64,000 nucleotides of DNA from Sedimenticola selenatireducens (GTDB lineage Bacteria > Pseudomonadota > Gammaproteobacteria > Chromatiales > Chromatiaceae): the NCBI RefSeq assembly GCF_007625115.1, contig NZ_VMNH01000006.1:1-64000 (forward strand). Direction: 5' to 3'. This document shows positions 18,258 through 28,367 of this stretch, piece by piece. Both the position numbers and the translations under genes were made by a program. Below the pieces are notes generated by a model. It ran no database searches and was not told the DNA's origin. It saw only the letters and a list, made by a program, of their open reading frames with translations. Position 1 is the stretch's first letter. The number at the start of each line of letters is the position of its first letter.

Positions 18258-19586
18258 ATGCAAGTTTCGGTTGAATCGAGTGAAGGGCTTGAGCGTCGTA
18301 TGACAGTTGAACTCCCCGCTGAGAAGGTAAATGAAGCGGTGGAAAAACGGCTGAAAGAGATTGCACGAACTGTCAGGTTGGACGGCTTCCGTCCCGGTAA
18401 GGTTCCGCTGTCTGTTGTCCGTAAGCGCTTCGCGAATGACGCGAAACAAGAGGTGTTTGGTGATCTGGTACAATCCAGTTACTTTGAGGCCTTGATGCAG
18501 GAAAAGCTTAATCCTGCCGGTGAACCATCCATTGAGCCTCTGGATAAAGGTGCTGACACGGGAATGGCCTATGTCGCTGTTTTTGAGGTTATGCCAGAAG
18601 TCGTTCTTAACTCGCTGAGTGATGCGACTATCAAGCGCCCGGTTGCTGAAGTAACCGATGAAGATATGGCTGAAATGGTTGAAAAACTGCGCAAGCAGCG
18701 CACAACCTGGAACGAAGTAGACCGTGAAGCTCAAGACGGTGATCAGATCACCATTAACTTTAAGGGCTTTATCGACGGGGAGGCATTCGACGGTGGTAGC
18801 GCAGAGGGTGTGCCGCTTGAACTGGGTTCCAAAGGGATGATCGCAGGATTTGAAGAGGGACTTGTTGGAGCCAAGGCCGGAGAAAGTCGCACGCTGGAGC
18901 TGACATTCCCCGAGAGCTATCATGCTGAAAGTCTGGCCGGTAAGCCCGCCACCTTCGAAGTGGAAGTCACCAAGGTATCCGAGGCTGCGCTTCCAGAGGT
19001 CAATGATGAGTTCATCAAAGCCTTTGGTATTAATACAGAAGAGGGTGTTGACGGGTTCTATAAAGAGATTCGCGGCAATATGGCCCGTGAACTACAGGAT
19101 AAGATTCGTGGTCTGGTTAAAGAGCAGGCTATGGATGTGTTGCTGGAAGTCAATCCACTGGAAGTGCCCAAGGCATTAGTTCAACGTGAAGCGCGTGTCC
19201 TGATGGAGCAGACCAAGAACAATCTGGCACAAGGCGGTCAGGGCAGTAATATCAATCTGCCTGTGGAACTGTTTGAAGATCAGGCCAAAAAGCGGGTCAG
19301 TCTTGGGCTGATCATTGCTGAAGTGCTAAGCACCAATAACATTGAACTGGATGAAGGTCGGGTGCGTGAAAAGATTGAGCAGTTTGCGCAATCGTATGAA
19401 GACCCACAGCAGGTTATTGATTATTACTACAATAACAGAGAACAGCTGGCTGGAATTCAGAATCTTGTTCTTGAGGAGCAGGTTGTAGATTGGGTTTTGG
19501 ATCAGGTCAAGGTTGAGGACAGCGAGACAGGCTTCAATGCGGTCATGAATCCCGCGCCAAAAGAAGCCGAAGCTGCTGACGAATAA
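18258..19586 (+). CDS. tig: Trigger factor
   Basis: Ribosome-bound chaperone and peptidyl-prolyl isomerase that meets nascent chains at the exit tunnel. The 442-residue product starts with the ribosome-binding domain ([15 protein letters not shown]; the signature GFRPGKVP at about residues 44-51), then the FKBP domain ([30 protein letters not shown]; about 150-245) and the helical substrate-cradling C-terminal domain, ending in an acidic tail. Usual length is 430-440. AGAGG lies six bases before the ATG. It begins the tig-clpP-clpX-lon proteostasis cluster that is conserved across proteobacteria. Confidence 0.97.
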   Translation: MQVSVESSEGLERRMTVELPAEKVNEAVEKRLKEIARTVRLDGFRPGKVPLSVVRKRFANDAKQEVFGDLVQSSYFEALMQEKLNPAGEPSIEPLDKGADTGMAYVAVFEVMPEVVLNSLSDATIKRPVAEVTDEDMAEMVEKLRKQRTTWNEVDREAQDGDQITINFKGFIDGEAFDGGSAEGVPLELGSKGMIAGFEEGLVGAKAGESRTLELTFPESYHAESLAGKPATFEVEVTKVSEAALPEVNDEFIKAFGINTEEGVDGFYKEIRGNMARELQDKIRGLVKEQAMDVLLEVNPLEVPKALVQREARVLMEQTKNNLAQGGQGSNINLPVELFEDQAKKRVSLGLIIAEVLSTNNIELDEGRVREKIEQFAQSYEDPQQVIDYYYNNREQLAGIQNLVLEEQVVDWVLDQVKVEDSETGFNAVMNPAPKEAEAADE

Positions 19587-19611
19587 GGTAAAACTAAAGG
19601 ATTTACTCAGA

Positions 19612-20253
19612 ATGACCGATATAAGAAATATGGGCGGATTAGACGCAAAAAATCTAGGACTTATCCCGATGGTGGTTGAACAGACCTCCAGGGGGGAGCG
19701 TTCTTACGATATCTACTCTCGCCTGCTAAAGGAGCGCGTTATCTTCTTGGTCGGTCAGGTGGAAGACAACATGGCCAACCTGATTGTGGCCCAGTTGCTT
19801 TTCCTGGAATCAGAGAATCCGGATAAGGATATCCATATCTACATCAATTCACCGGGTGGCTCTGTTTCAGCCGGTTTAGCCATTTATGACACTATGCAGT
19901 TCATCAAGCCGCATATTAGTACGATGTGTATTGGCCAAGCGGCCAGTATGGGGGCTTTGTTGTTGGCAGGTGGTGAGAAAGGAAAGCGTTACTGTTTACC
20001 TAACTCGCGGATGATGATTCATCAGCCGCTCGGTGGTTTTCAGGGGCAGGCAACGGATATAGAGATTCATGCCAAAGAGATTTTGTTGCTGCGTGATCGG
20101 TTGAATACCATTATGGCCACACATACCGGGCAATCCCTTGAGACTATCGGTAAAGATACCGATCGTGATAACTTCATGAGTGGAGATGATGCCGTTGCCT
20201 ATGGCTTAATTGATCAGGTGTTAAGTCGCCGTCCCGAGGCGCCGGCTAAATAA
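19612..20253 (+). CDS. clpP: ATP-dependent Clp protease proteolytic subunit
   Basis: Serine protease forming the two-ring, fourteen-subunit barrel. The 213-residue protein carries Ser112 in [11 protein letters not shown], His137 in MMIHQPLGG and an Asp near 186, the catalytic triad, plus the INSPGGSV oxyanion region. The first residues form a short propeptide of the usual length. It begins 25 bases after tig and is followed by clpX 162 bases later, so it is expected to partner the encoded ClpX. Confidence 0.97.
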   Translation: MTDIRNMGGLDAKNLGLIPMVVEQTSRGERSYDIYSRLLKERVIFLVGQVEDNMANLIVAQLLFLESENPDKDIHIYINSPGGSVSAGLAIYDTMQFIKPHISTMCIGQAASMGALLLAGGEKGKRYCLPNSRMMIHQPLGGFQGQATDIEIHAKEILLLRDRLNTIMATHTGQSLETIGKDTDRDNFMSGDDAVAYGLIDQVLSRRPEAPAK

Positions 20254-20415
20254 AATATATAACTTATTGAATTTATTGATTATTGGTTAGAGTATTACGA
20301 AGCCTCAAGGCGATATTTATCGCTCGATTGTGTGTTTGGGGTTGTATTGAAGTGTGATCGGCCTTATACCTTAGTGGTAACTGATAACGGCTGACAGATA
20401 TGTGAGGAAGGCTGC

Positions 20416-21687
20416 ATGGGTGATGACAAGACAAGAGGTGATGACGGCAAATTGCTGTATTGCTCGTTCTGTGGAAAGAGCCAGCATGAAGTGCGTAAAC
20501 TCATCGCCGGTCCTTCTGTGTTCATCTGTGATGAATGTGTTGAACTGTGCAATGACATCATTCGTGAAGAGATGCAGGAAGGCAGCGCCGAAACTTCTGG
20601 TAAATTGCCTAATCCTCATGAGCTGAGTGCGTTGCTTGATCAGTATGTGATTGGCCAGGCTCGGGCAAAAAAGGTTCTTTCGGTAGCCGTTTATAATCAC
20701 TATAAGCGACTCGATACCAACAAAAACAAAGACGATGTCGAGATTGCCAAGAGCAATATCCTGCTGATTGGGCCGACGGGTTCTGGTAAGACACTGCTGG
20801 CGGAGACTCTGGCAAGAACGCTTAATGTGCCTTTCACTATTGCGGATGCTACAACCCTAACCGAAGCGGGCTATGTCGGTGAGGATGTTGAGAATATCAT
20901 CCAGAAATTATTGCAGAAATGCGACTACGATGTGGAGAAGGCTCAGACGGGTATCGTCTATATCGATGAGATTGATAAGATCTCGCGAAAATCAGACAAC
21001 CCCTCTATTACTCGCGATGTCTCTGGCGAAGGTGTACAGCAGGCGTTACTGAAGTTGATTGAAGGGACTGTTGCCTCTGTACCTCCGCAAGGTGGGCGTA
21101 AGCATCCCCAGCAGGAGTTTCTACAGGTAGATACTTCGAATATCCTGTTCGTAGTGGGTGGTGCCTTTGCTGGATTGGATAAGGTAATCCGAAACCGCTC
21201 TGAAAAAGGGGGTATCGGCTTTTCTGCCGAGGTTCATAGCAAGGATGAGTCCCAGCGTGTCGGTGAAGTGCTCACAGGTGTTGAGCCAGAGGATCTGATT
21301 CATTATGGATTGATCCCTGAGTTTGTCGGCCGTTTACCAGTAGTGGCAACCCTGGAAGAACTGGATGAAGAGGCGTTAGTACGCATCTTGACCGAACCCA
21401 AAAATGCGTTGGTGAAGCAGTATCACCGTCTGTTTGAGATGGAAGACTGTGAGCTCGAGTTCAGAGCAGATGCCTTGGCTGCAATTGCACGTAAGGCTAT
21501 GGAGCGAAAGACTGGCGCACGTGGACTTCGGACTATCATGGAGCAAGTGCTCCTGGATACGATGTATGATCTTCCCTCCCAAGAAAACGTATCCAAAGTG
21601 GTTGTTGATGAAGCCGTAATCACGGGTGAAAATGCGCCCTATATCATTTACGAGGGTGGCGAGAAGAAGCGGGTAGCTGCTGACTGA
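20416..21687 (+). CDS. clpX: ATP-dependent Clp protease ATPase subunit ClpX
   Basis: Hexameric AAA+ unfoldase that feeds tagged proteins to ClpP. The 423-residue product has an N-terminal zinc-binding domain with Cys16, Cys19, Cys38 and Cys41 (CSFC ... CDEC), Walker A GPTGSGKT, Walker [10 protein letters not shown], and the pore loop GYVGEDV. GAGGAAGG lies five bases before the ATG. Just upstream there is a small GCGATA/TATCGC hairpin at about 20308-20322, between clpP and clpX, whose role is unclear. Confidence 0.97.
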   Translation: MGDDKTRGDDGKLLYCSFCGKSQHEVRKLIAGPSVFICDECVELCNDIIREEMQEGSAETSGKLPNPHELSALLDQYVIGQARAKKVLSVAVYNHYKRLDTNKNKDDVEIAKSNILLIGPTGSGKTLLAETLARTLNVPFTIADATTLTEAGYVGEDVENIIQKLLQKCDYDVEKAQTGIVYIDEIDKISRKSDNPSITRDVSGEGVQQALLKLIEGTVASVPPQGGRKHPQQEFLQVDTSNILFVVGGAFAGLDKVIRNRSEKGGIGFSAEVHSKDESQRVGEVLTGVEPEDLIHYGLIPEFVGRLPVVATLEELDEEALVRILTEPKNALVKQYHRLFEMEDCELEFRADALAAIARKAMERKTGARGLRTIMEQVLLDTMYDLPSQENVSKVVVDEAVITGENAPYIIYEGGEKKRVAAD

Positions 21688-21731
21688 CCCGCGTAGTCTT
21701 ATAGGGACGGCCCCCTGATCATGCGCAAGAT

Positions 21732-21765
21732 AAACCCGCAGGTTATTACTGACTTGCGGGTTTTT
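21732..21765 (+). terminator. Rho-independent terminator after clpX
   Basis: AAACCCGCA (21732-21740) pairs with TGCGGGTTT (21755-21763) and runs into five Ts. It lies about 45 bases past the clpX stop and separates the clpPX unit from lon. Confidence 0.88.
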
Positions 21766-21809
21766 GTTTTTGTGGAAAAGATTTTGCTATCAGTTTCTCC
21801 GTCTGGTCG

Positions 21810-21840
21810 CTATGAAAGTCAGTATAAGTCTATGAAAGTC
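21810..21840 (+). repeat. Tandem 20-bp direct repeat upstream of lon
   Basis: CTATGAAAGTC occurs at 21810-21820 and again at 21830-21840, a period of 20 bases, about two helix turns. Such spacing can place two protein sites on one face of the helix, about 55-85 bases upstream of the sigma32-like lon promoter. Not a pattern I can name. Confidence 0.5.
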
Positions 21841-21894
21841 GGCTTCCTTTTTAGCTAGGACACTGAAAACCCTATAAACCCAACTGATTTCTAA

Positions 21895-21923
21895 CTTGAA
21901 ATCTTCCAGACAAACCCCCACCA
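21895..21923 (+). promoter_or_regulatory. Sigma32-type heat-shock promoter of lon
   Basis: CTTGAAA (21895-21901), 14-base spacer, CCCCACCA (21916-21923). The -35 is identical to consensus and the -10 shares the CCCCA core. lon is a sigma32 target in E. coli, so the match is biologically expected. Confidence 0.65.
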
Positions 21924-22033
21924 TCACTAGAACGGTGAATTATTCATGCACCGCAACCTATTCGAACTATTGGTCAAAGATTGATGCAGATATGCTCAGT
22001 TGCCAGTAGGGCGCGACAGAAGGAGAACCCGTA

Positions 22034-24484
22034 ATGGGTCAAGACGTTAAGAGTAAATTGCAGATCGAAAACAGTGCTGCACAGATACCGGTCCTTCCCT
22101 TACGGGATGTGGTGGTCTATCCGCACATGGTTATACCGCTCTTTGTAGGCCGCGAGAAATCGATAAAGGCACTTGATGCGGCAATGAAGGAAGATAAGCA
22201 GATACTACTCGTAGCACAAAAAAGTGCTGAGACTGATGAGCCTGAAGTAGGCGATATGCATAGCGTTGGAACGCTCGCGAATATACTGCAGTTGCTGAAA
22301 TTACCTGATGGAACCGTCAAAGTGTTGGTTGAGGGTGGTTCAAGATCGAAGTTGTCTGATTTTGCAGAAACAGAAGGCTATTTTACGGCCAAATACACAA
22401 CCATACAGGACGTTACACCCGAGGATGATAAAGAGATCGAAGTCCTCATGCGCTCAGCAATTGCGCTATTTGATCAGTATGTGAAACTCAACAAGAAGAT
22501 TCCACCTGAGGTTTTAACCTCTCTCTCCAGTATTGATGCACCCAGTCGATTGGCCGATACCATGGCTGCGCATATGTCGCTGAAACTGGATGAGAAGCAG
22601 GGTGTGCTCGAGATGGCCAATATTGGTGATCGGCTTGAGCATCTCATGAGCCTTATGGAGGCTGAAAATGATCTGCTGCAAATGGAGAAGCGCATTCGTG
22701 GTCGGGTCAAGCGTCAGATGGAAAAGAATCAGCGCGAGTATTACCTGAATGAGCAGATGAAGGCCATTCAGAAAGAGTTGGGCGAGATGGACGATGCGCC
22801 TAACGAGATCGAAGATCTTGAGAATCGCATCGAGTCTGCGGGAATGCCTAAAGAGGCAAAAACCAAGGCACAGGCTGAGCTGAATAAACTGAAACTGATG
22901 TCGCCCATGTCGGCTGAGGCGGCCGTGGTGCGTAACTATATCGATACCCTGGTTAATGTGCCTTGGAAGAAGCGCAGCAAGATCCGTAATGATCTGAAGA
23001 TTGCTGAGGATGTGCTGGAGAAGGATCACTACGGACTGGAGAAGGTCAAAGAACGCATTATTGAGTATTTGGCGGTACAGCAACGCGTCAGAAAATTAAA
23101 AGGCCCTATTCTCTGTCTGGTGGGACCTCCAGGCGTGGGTAAGACCTCGGTTGGGCAATCTATTGCCAGGGCAACCAATCGCAAATTTATCCGCATGGCG
23201 TTGGGTGGTGTGCGTGATGAAGCTGAGATTCGTGGTCATAGACGAACCTATATCGGCGCACTGCCAGGAAAAATCATTCAAAATCTTTCTAAGATAGGGA
23301 CTCGTAATCCGCTGTTTCTGTTAGATGAAATTGACAAGATGGCGATGGATTTTCGGGGCGACCCGGCCTCAGCACTTTTAGAGGTACTGGATCCAGAGCA
23401 GAACCATACCTTTGGGGATCACTATCTTGAAGTTGATTTTGATCTTTCCGAAGTGATGTTTGTGGCGACCGCTAATACCTTGAATGTCCCGGCGGCGTTG
23501 CTTGATCGTATGGAAGTGATTCGTCTATCGGGTTATACGGAAGATGAAAAGGTCAATATCGCGATGCGATACCTGGTGCCAAAGCAGATTGAAAACAATG
23601 GTTTGAAGGCCTCTGAAATTGTCTTTAAAGAAGAGGTTATTCGAGACATTATCCGATACTACAATCGTGAGGCCGGTGTGCGTAACCTGGAGCGCGAAAT
23701 ATCCAAAATCTGCCGTAAGGTAGTGAAAGATATTTTGTTAACCAAGTCGGTTAAAAAGATTGCTGTTACTTCCGCAAATCTTGAAAAGTATCTGGGTGTT
23801 AAGCGGTTCCGCTACGGTGAAGTTGAGGACTATGATCAAGTGGGTCAGGTGACCGGGCTTGCCTGGACTGAAGTCGGCGGTGAGTTGCTCAAGATCGAAA
23901 CCGCACTGGTCCCTGGTAAAGGGCGACTGACCCATACTGGGCAACTAGGCGATGTGATGCAGGAGTCCATTCAGGCGGCCATGACGGTTGTTCGGAGCCG
24001 TTCTGAAGCCTTTGGGATAGAGAGCGATTTCTACCAGAAGCTGGATGTGCATGTTCATGTGCCTGAAGGGGCCACGCCAAAAGATGGTCCGAGTGCGGGT
24101 GTGGGTATGTGTACCTGTCTGGTATCGGCCTTGACGGGGATACCGGTAAGAGCTGATGTGGCGATGACGGGAGAGATAACGCTGCGAGGTGAGGTACTAC
24201 CCATTGGTGGCCTTAAAGAGAAGCTCCTGGCGGCTCATCGGGGGGGGATCAAGACTGTGATCATACCTGAAGAGAATGAGCGTGATCTGGTTGAGATACC
24301 CAAGAACATCAAACAGAATCTGGATATTCGCCCGGTGCGTTGGGTTGAGCAGGCGTTGGAGATTGCGCTGGTGCATATGCCAACACCGATGCAGACGGCA
24401 ACAGATGTTCCTGAGGTGGAGAAGCCTAAACCAAGAACTGCAAAGAAAGCGGCCAAAAAAGGCGGTGGCTTGACAAGACATTGA
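22034..24484 (+). CDS. lon: ATP-dependent protease Lon
   Basis: Cytoplasmic AAA+ serine protease for damaged and regulatory proteins. The 816-residue protein has the N-terminal substrate-binding LON domain ([21 protein letters not shown], about 18-210), a coiled region, the AAA+ module with Walker A GPPGVGKT and Walker B LFLLDEID, and the protease domain with the Ser-Lys dyad: Ser in [11 protein letters not shown] and Lys in [10 protein letters not shown]. The C-terminal tail is longer and Lys-rich ([12 protein letters not shown]), unlike E. coli Lon, and may bind DNA or be unstructured. AAGGAGA lies seven bases before the ATG. It follows clpX after a terminator and its own heat-shock promoter. 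Confidence 0.97.
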   Translation: MGQDVKSKLQIENSAAQIPVLPLRDVVVYPHMVIPLFVGREKSIKALDAAMKEDKQILLVAQKSAETDEPEVGDMHSVGTLANILQLLKLPDGTVKVLVEGGSRSKLSDFAETEGYFTAKYTTIQDVTPEDDKEIEVLMRSAIALFDQYVKLNKKIPPEVLTSLSSIDAPSRLADTMAAHMSLKLDEKQGVLEMANIGDRLEHLMSLMEAENDLLQMEKRIRGRVKRQMEKNQREYYLNEQMKAIQKELGEMDDAPNEIEDLENRIESAGMPKEAKTKAQAELNKLKLMSPMSAEAAVVRNYIDTLVNVPWKKRSKIRNDLKIAEDVLEKDHYGLEKVKERIIEYLAVQQRVRKLKGPILCLVGPPGVGKTSVGQSIARATNRKFIRMALGGVRDEAEIRGHRRTYIGALPGKIIQNLSKIGTRNPLFLLDEIDKMAMDFRGDPASALLEVLDPEQNHTFGDHYLEVDFDLSEVMFVATANTLNVPAALLDRMEVIRLSGYTEDEKVNIAMRYLVPKQIENNGLKASEIVFKEEVIRDIIRYYNREAGVRNLEREISKICRKVVKDILLTKSVKKIAVTSANLEKYLGVKRFRYGEVEDYDQVGQVTGLAWTEVGGELLKIETALVPGKGRLTHTGQLGDVMQESIQAAMTVVRSRSEAFGIESDFYQKLDVHVHVPEGATPKDGPSAGVGMCTCLVSALTGIPVRADVAMTGEITLRGEVLPIGGLKEKLLAAHRGGIKTVIIPEENERDLVEIPKNIKQNLDIRPVRWVEQALEIALVHMPTPMQTATDVPEVEKPKPRTAKKAAKKGGGLTRH

Positions 24485-24705
24485 CCGCATGTAAGAAATG
24501 CTATTGGTTGTCACGGGAGAAATGTAATTATTTTTTTGTGGCAGCCGATGCATGATCAAGCTATTAGGTTCTATTGTGAAAAGAAACAACGGGTTGTCAA
24601 AGATACTGAAGTGTGTGTATTAACAATTGACTTTTAGATAGTGTTGCCTAAGTCAAGAAATGCCTTGAAAACCGCATAAAATTAGGCTTTTGAGGGCTAC
24701 TTAGC

Positions 24706-24735
24706 TTGACACTTCTTCTACGCCACTGGTATAAA
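24706..24735 (+). promoter_or_regulatory. Sigma70 promoter of hupB
   Basis: TTGACA (24706-24711), 18-base spacer, TATAAA (24730-24735); start near 24742, giving a leader of about 92 bases. Upstream (24485-24705) I see no gene, and no clear terminator for lon. Confidence 0.8.
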
Positions 24736-24833
24736 TTGACCCCGTTTCGCACACCAATAGCGATGCCAGATAAACTAAATTTTACCCAACGCTTTATTTA
24801 GCGTTTTTTAATAACCATTAGGGGAGACGATTA

Positions 24834-25106
24834 ATGAATAAGACAGAACTGATCGATGCGATGGCAGATTCTGCAGATATTTCAAAAGCAGCCGCTGGAC
24901 GTGCACTCGATGGAATGATTGCGGCCATTACTGATGCGTTGAAAAATGGGGATCAAGTCTCAGTCATCGGATTCGGTTCTTTCTCTGTACGTGAGCGGGC
25001 AGCACGTACTGGTCGGAACCCACAGACTGGTGCAACCATTGAAATCAAGGCTTCAAAAAATCCTGCTTTCAAGGCTGGTAAAGCATTAAAGGATGCCGTA
25101 AACTAG
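24834..25106 (+). CDS. hupB: DNA-binding protein HU-beta
   Basis: A 90-residue histone-like protein that bends DNA as a dimer. It begins [21 protein letters not shown] and carries the beta-arm motif [20 protein letters not shown] with the intercalating proline. Length is exactly that of E. coli HU. GGGGAG lies eight bases before the ATG. Location between lon and ppiD is the canonical site of hupB. The two tRNA genes that follow by 12 bases may be in the same transcript, since I see no promoter between. Confidence 0.97.
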   Translation: MNKTELIDAMADSADISKAAAGRALDGMIAAITDALKNGDQVSVIGFGSFSVRERAARTGRNPQTGATIEIKASKNPAFKAGKALKDAVN

Positions 25107-25118
25107 CGCGCCTTCATC

Positions 25119-25194
25119 GGGTGCTTAGCTCAGCTGGGAGAGCATCGCCCTTACAAGGCGAGGGTCGGGGGTTCGATCCCCTCAGCACCCACCA
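25119..25194 (+). tRNA. tRNA-Val (anticodon UAC)
   Basis: The 76-base cloverleaf pairs GGGTGCT with AGCACCC in the acceptor stem, ends in an encoded ACCA, and has TCGCC/GGCGA closing loop CTTACAA, anticodon TAC. T arm GGTTCGATCCC is present. It starts 12 bases after hupB. Confidence 0.97.
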
Positions 25195-25199
25195 TATTT

Positions 25200-25276
25200 G
25201 GAGCGGTAGTTCAGTTGGTTAGAATACCGGCCTGTCACGCCGGGGGTCGCGGGTTCGAGCCCCGTCCGCTCCGCCA
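25200..25276 (+). tRNA. tRNA-Asp (anticodon GUC)
   Basis: The 77-base cloverleaf pairs GGAGCGG with CCGCTCC, ends GCCA, and has CCGGC/GCCGG closing loop CTGTCAC, anticodon GTC. It follows tRNA-Val by five bases and precedes a strong terminator. Confidence 0.97.
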
Positions 25277-25290
25277 AAGGTGAGAAGATG

Positions 25291-25320
25291 CGGGGTATCC
25301 TTGGATACCCCGTTTTTTTT
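25291..25320 (+). terminator. Terminator of the hupB-tRNA unit
   Basis: CGGGGTATCC pairs with GGATACCCCG round TT, followed by eight Ts. A perfect ten-base stem that begins 15 bases after tRNA-Asp. Confidence 0.95.
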
Positions 25321-25353
25321 AGTACTTTTCAGACATCGGATTTCAGGTACGTC

Positions 25354-27270
25354 ATGCTTCAATCCATTAGGGAACGCGCCCAGGGAGTGGTCGCATGGTT
25401 CATTGTCGCACTCATCAGTGTGCCATTCGCGCTCTTCGGTATTAACTCCTATCTAGGCGGTGGTTCAGAATCTGTTGCTGCCGTTGTAAATGGTGACGAA
25501 ATATCCCAGCGGGATTTTGAAAATGGTTATAGGGATTTTCGCCAGAACCTGCGTCAACGATTGGGTGAAAACTATCGTCCAGAGATGATTGATGAGGCGC
25601 AACTGAGGCAGGAAGTGCTTCAGATAATGATCCGTAATAGATTACTGGTACAAAAATCCAAAGACTTAGGCCTTCGTGTAGGTGATGAGCAGGTTAAACA
25701 GGTTATCGCATCCTTACCCGGTTTTCAGGTCGGGGGGCGATTTAACCAGGAGGCCTTCGAAAGAGGTGTCCGTTTACAAGGACTGACCCCGGCCGGTTTT
25801 GTTGAAGAGGTCAGGCAGGGATTGGTGAGTGAGCAGATCTCTAAGGCGGTGGTGAATTCTGAATTTACTACCCGTTCTGAGCTTGAAAGTCTGGTCAGTC
25901 TTAGGCTGCAGCAGCGCGAGTTTGAGTATCTGACAGTCCCCGCTGCAACGTTTCTCGCTAATGTCCAGGTTTCAGATGAAGCGGTAGCAACCTACTATGC
26001 TGCCCACCAGAACGAATACATGGCTCCTGAGCGGGTTAAGATCCAGTATCTGGACCTTGACGTGGCAAGCATTGCCAAGACCCTCAAAGCTGACGATGAA
26101 GCCTTACAGGCCTATTATGACCAGAATCAAAGTCAATACCGTACGGCCGAAGAACGTCGAGCCAGCCATATCCTGATTCCGCTTGAAGAGGGTGCAGATG
26201 AGGCGACGGCACAAAAGGCTGAAGCTGATGCAAATGCTGCGTTGTTGCGGGTCAAGAGTGGTGAAGATTTTGCAGACCTGGCCAAGGCTTTGTCGAAAGA
26301 CCCGGGATCCGCAGAAGAGGGGGGCGATCTGGGCTATTTTGAAGCCGGTGTCATGGAAAGTACATTTGATGAGTCGGTATTCTCCCTTGCTGTTGGTGAA
26401 GTAAGCAATCTGGTTCGTACACCCTTTGGTTTTCATATCATCAAATTGACTGATATCCGTGAGTCCACAGGAAAGTCATTTGAGGATGTACGGCAAGAGA
26501 TAGAGCAGGCGTACCTCAAGAGTGAGGCAGAGCGCCTTTTCTATGAGTATGCCGAACGATTGGGCAATATTGCCTATGAGGAGCCTGATAGTCTGCAGCC
26601 CGCTGCGGATGCACTGGGCCTCCAGATCAAGGAGAGCGACTGGCTAAGCCGTGACGGCGGTGAAGGCATACTGGCAGCGCCTAAAGTGATCAATGCGGCA
26701 TTCAGTGAAGATGTCATGGTCTCTGGCAATAACAGTGAAGCGATTGAGTTGAATGCAGAACACATTATGGTGCTGCGTGTTGTTGATCACGAAGAATCTG
26801 CTATCAGACCGCTCGAAGAGGTTTCGTCGACCATTAAGGATCAGCTACGCATATCACAGGCAATAGAGCAGGCCAGGAAGCAAGGCGCTGAATGGGTAGC
26901 CAAACTCAATCAAGGTGAGACGCTGGAAACTGTAGCCGCCGAACTAGGTGTGTCGGTTGCTCCGCGCAAGCAGATTAATCGTGATGAGCAGACGATCCCT
27001 GCTGAATTGGTTAAGCACGTGTTTGTGATGCCTCGTCCTGAGTCTGATGCACTGATCTATGACCAAGTGGCTCTCGCCAGTGGTGACCTAGCGCTCTTGG
27101 CGCTACATACCGTAACGGATGGCAAGCTTGAGCAAGCCAATGATCTTGGTGGAGATGCTGCACTCAACGAGGCCCTGCAGAGATCGCGTGGAAAAACATA
27201 CTTCCAGCATATGCAAGGCAATCTTCGCGCTTCAGCCGATGTGAATATTACGGCCCAAACAGAGCGTTAA
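25354..27270 (+). CDS. ppiD: Periplasmic folding chaperone PpiD
   Basis: A SurA-like chaperone anchored in the inner membrane near the Sec translocon. The 638-residue product has an N-terminal signal anchor (VVAWFIVALISVPFALFGI, about residues 12-30), a SurA-N type chaperone region, a parvulin-type PPIC domain (about 245-340; RASHILIP, then KDPGSAEEGGDLGYFEAG and FGFHIIKLTDI) and a long C-terminal region. A frame opens at 25288, but that segment is inside the tRNA-unit terminator; the ATG at 25354 gives the family start MLQSIRERAQG. It follows hupB and tRNAs, its usual gammaproteobacterial place, and converges with fabI at a shared terminator. PPIase activity of PpiD itself is doubtful in E. 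coli. Confidence 0.93.
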   Translation: MLQSIRERAQGVVAWFIVALISVPFALFGINSYLGGGSESVAAVVNGDEISQRDFENGYRDFRQNLRQRLGENYRPEMIDEAQLRQEVLQIMIRNRLLVQKSKDLGLRVGDEQVKQVIASLPGFQVGGRFNQEAFERGVRLQGLTPAGFVEEVRQGLVSEQISKAVVNSEFTTRSELESLVSLRLQQREFEYLTVPAATFLANVQVSDEAVATYYAAHQNEYMAPERVKIQYLDLDVASIAKTLKADDEALQAYYDQNQSQYRTAEERRASHILIPLEEGADEATAQKAEADANAALLRVKSGEDFADLAKALSKDPGSAEEGGDLGYFEAGVMESTFDESVFSLAVGEVSNLVRTPFGFHIIKLTDIRESTGKSFEDVRQEIEQAYLKSEAERLFYEYAERLGNIAYEEPDSLQPAADALGLQIKESDWLSRDGGEGILAAPKVINAAFSEDVMVSGNNSEAIELNAEHIMVLRVVDHEESAIRPLEEVSSTIKDQLRISQAIEQARKQGAEWVAKLNQGETLETVAAELGVSVAPRKQINRDEQTIPAELVKHVFVMPRPESDALIYDQVALASGDLALLALHTVTDGKLEQANDLGGDAALNEALQRSRGKTYFQHMQGNLRASADVNITAQTER

Positions 27271-27283
27271 TTTATTTTTCAGT

Positions 27284-27326
27284 CAAAAAAAGCCGCTCAT
27301 CGAAAGTGTCGATGAGCGGCTTTTTT
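27284..27326. terminator. Bidirectional terminator between ppiD and fabI
   Basis: GCCGCTCATCGA pairs with TCGATGAGCGGC round a five-base loop, flanked by an A-run on the left and a T-run on the right, so it serves both converging genes. Confidence 0.95.
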
Positions 27327-27340
27327 ATTGCATGTCTAGG

Positions 27341-28117
27341 TTAGGCCATACCAACGATATGATAGCCGGAGTCGACATAGAGGATGTCACCGGTAATGCC
27401 CGAAGCCAGATCAGAACAGAGGAAGGCGGCTGCATTACCGACTTCTTCAATGGTGACGTTACGGCGCAAGGGGTTTTTCTTCTCTGCTTCAGACAGCATA
27501 CCCTTGAATCCACTAATACCGGATGCGGCCAGTGTCCTGATCGGACCCGCTGAAATCGCATTGACGCGAGTACCCTCTGGACCGAGTGAATCGGCCATAT
27601 AGCGGACACTGGCTTCCAGGCTGGCTTTGGCGACACCCATTACGTTGTAATTCGGTATGGTGCGCACGGCGCCAAGGTAGCTCATGGTGATCAGTGCGCC
27701 ATTCCGCCCCTGCATCATAGAGCGTCCTGCCTTTGCCAGCGCGGCGAAGCTGTAGGCGCTTATGTCGTGAGCAATACTGAATCCTTCCCGAGTGACTGAG
27801 TCCACATAGCTTCCTTCTAGCTGATCACGGGGAGCAAAGCCTACCGAGTGTACGATAGCGTCCAGCCCATCCCACTGTTTGGCAAGTTCAGTAAATACAC
27901 TCTCGATCTCTTGGTCTGAAGTGACATCGAGTGGTAAGACAATGTCAGAATCCAGTTCGGCTGCCATTTTCGTTACCCGTTCGAGGAGTTTGTCACCCTG
28001 AGCGGTAAAGGCGAGTTGCGCCCCTTCGCGGTGCATGGCCTGGGCTGTACCCCAGGCGATTGAGCGATTGCTGGCAACGCCGACAATTAGAATACGCTTG
28101 TCTTGTAGAAAACCCAT
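27341..28117 (-). CDS. fabI: Enoyl-[acyl-carrier-protein] reductase (NADH)
   Basis: Catalyses the last reduction of each fatty-acid elongation cycle. The 258-residue product is a short-chain dehydrogenase-type fold with the FabI-specific nucleotide site [19 protein letters not shown], and the catalytic Tyr and Lys in ISAYSFAAL and [10 protein letters not shown], close to the E. coli FabI length of 262. A frame opens 17 codons earlier, but the ATG at 28117 follows AAGGA at seven bases and matches the family N-terminus ([12 protein letters not shown]). It stands alone, convergent with ppiD. Confidence 0.96.
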   Translation of the reverse strand: MGFLQDKRILIVGVASNRSIAWGTAQAMHREGAQLAFTAQGDKLLERVTKMAAELDSDIVLPLDVTSDQEIESVFTELAKQWDGLDAIVHSVGFAPRDQLEGSYVDSVTREGFSIAHDISAYSFAALAKAGRSMMQGRNGALITMSYLGAVRTIPNYNVMGVAKASLEASVRYMADSLGPEGTRVNAISAGPIRTLAASGISGFKGMLSEAEKKNPLRRNVTIEEVGNAAAFLCSDLASGITGDILYVDSGYHIVGMA

Positions 28118-28367
28118 GTAAAATCCTTGAGTGTTCGAGTGATTGAATAAAGGGTGGGCCATTTTCATGGCAGTGAATCAAGCCCTAAGTTACCGGAAAA
28201 CCATCAAATGGAAAAGAACCCAACGGTTTTTTGTTGGTCTGTTCTAATATATGCTGCCTTTGTGTGGTTCAATGATTTGAGAATAATAGTTACCGGAAGG
28301 GCTTGTCGAGCCTACGTCGATTAAAATCCGGTACGTAACTGGCTCATCGGACAATCAATAATAAGTA

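Noticed and set aside
18213-18923. 236-codon minus-strand frame opposite trigger factor
   Set aside because: Shadow of the tig coding region; no ribosome site, and the composition (Phe, His and Leu rich) is that of reverse-complement frames.
22514-23083. 189-codon minus-strand frame opposite lon
   Set aside because: Shadow of lon, with the same hydrophobic bias seen in antisense of charged helical regions.
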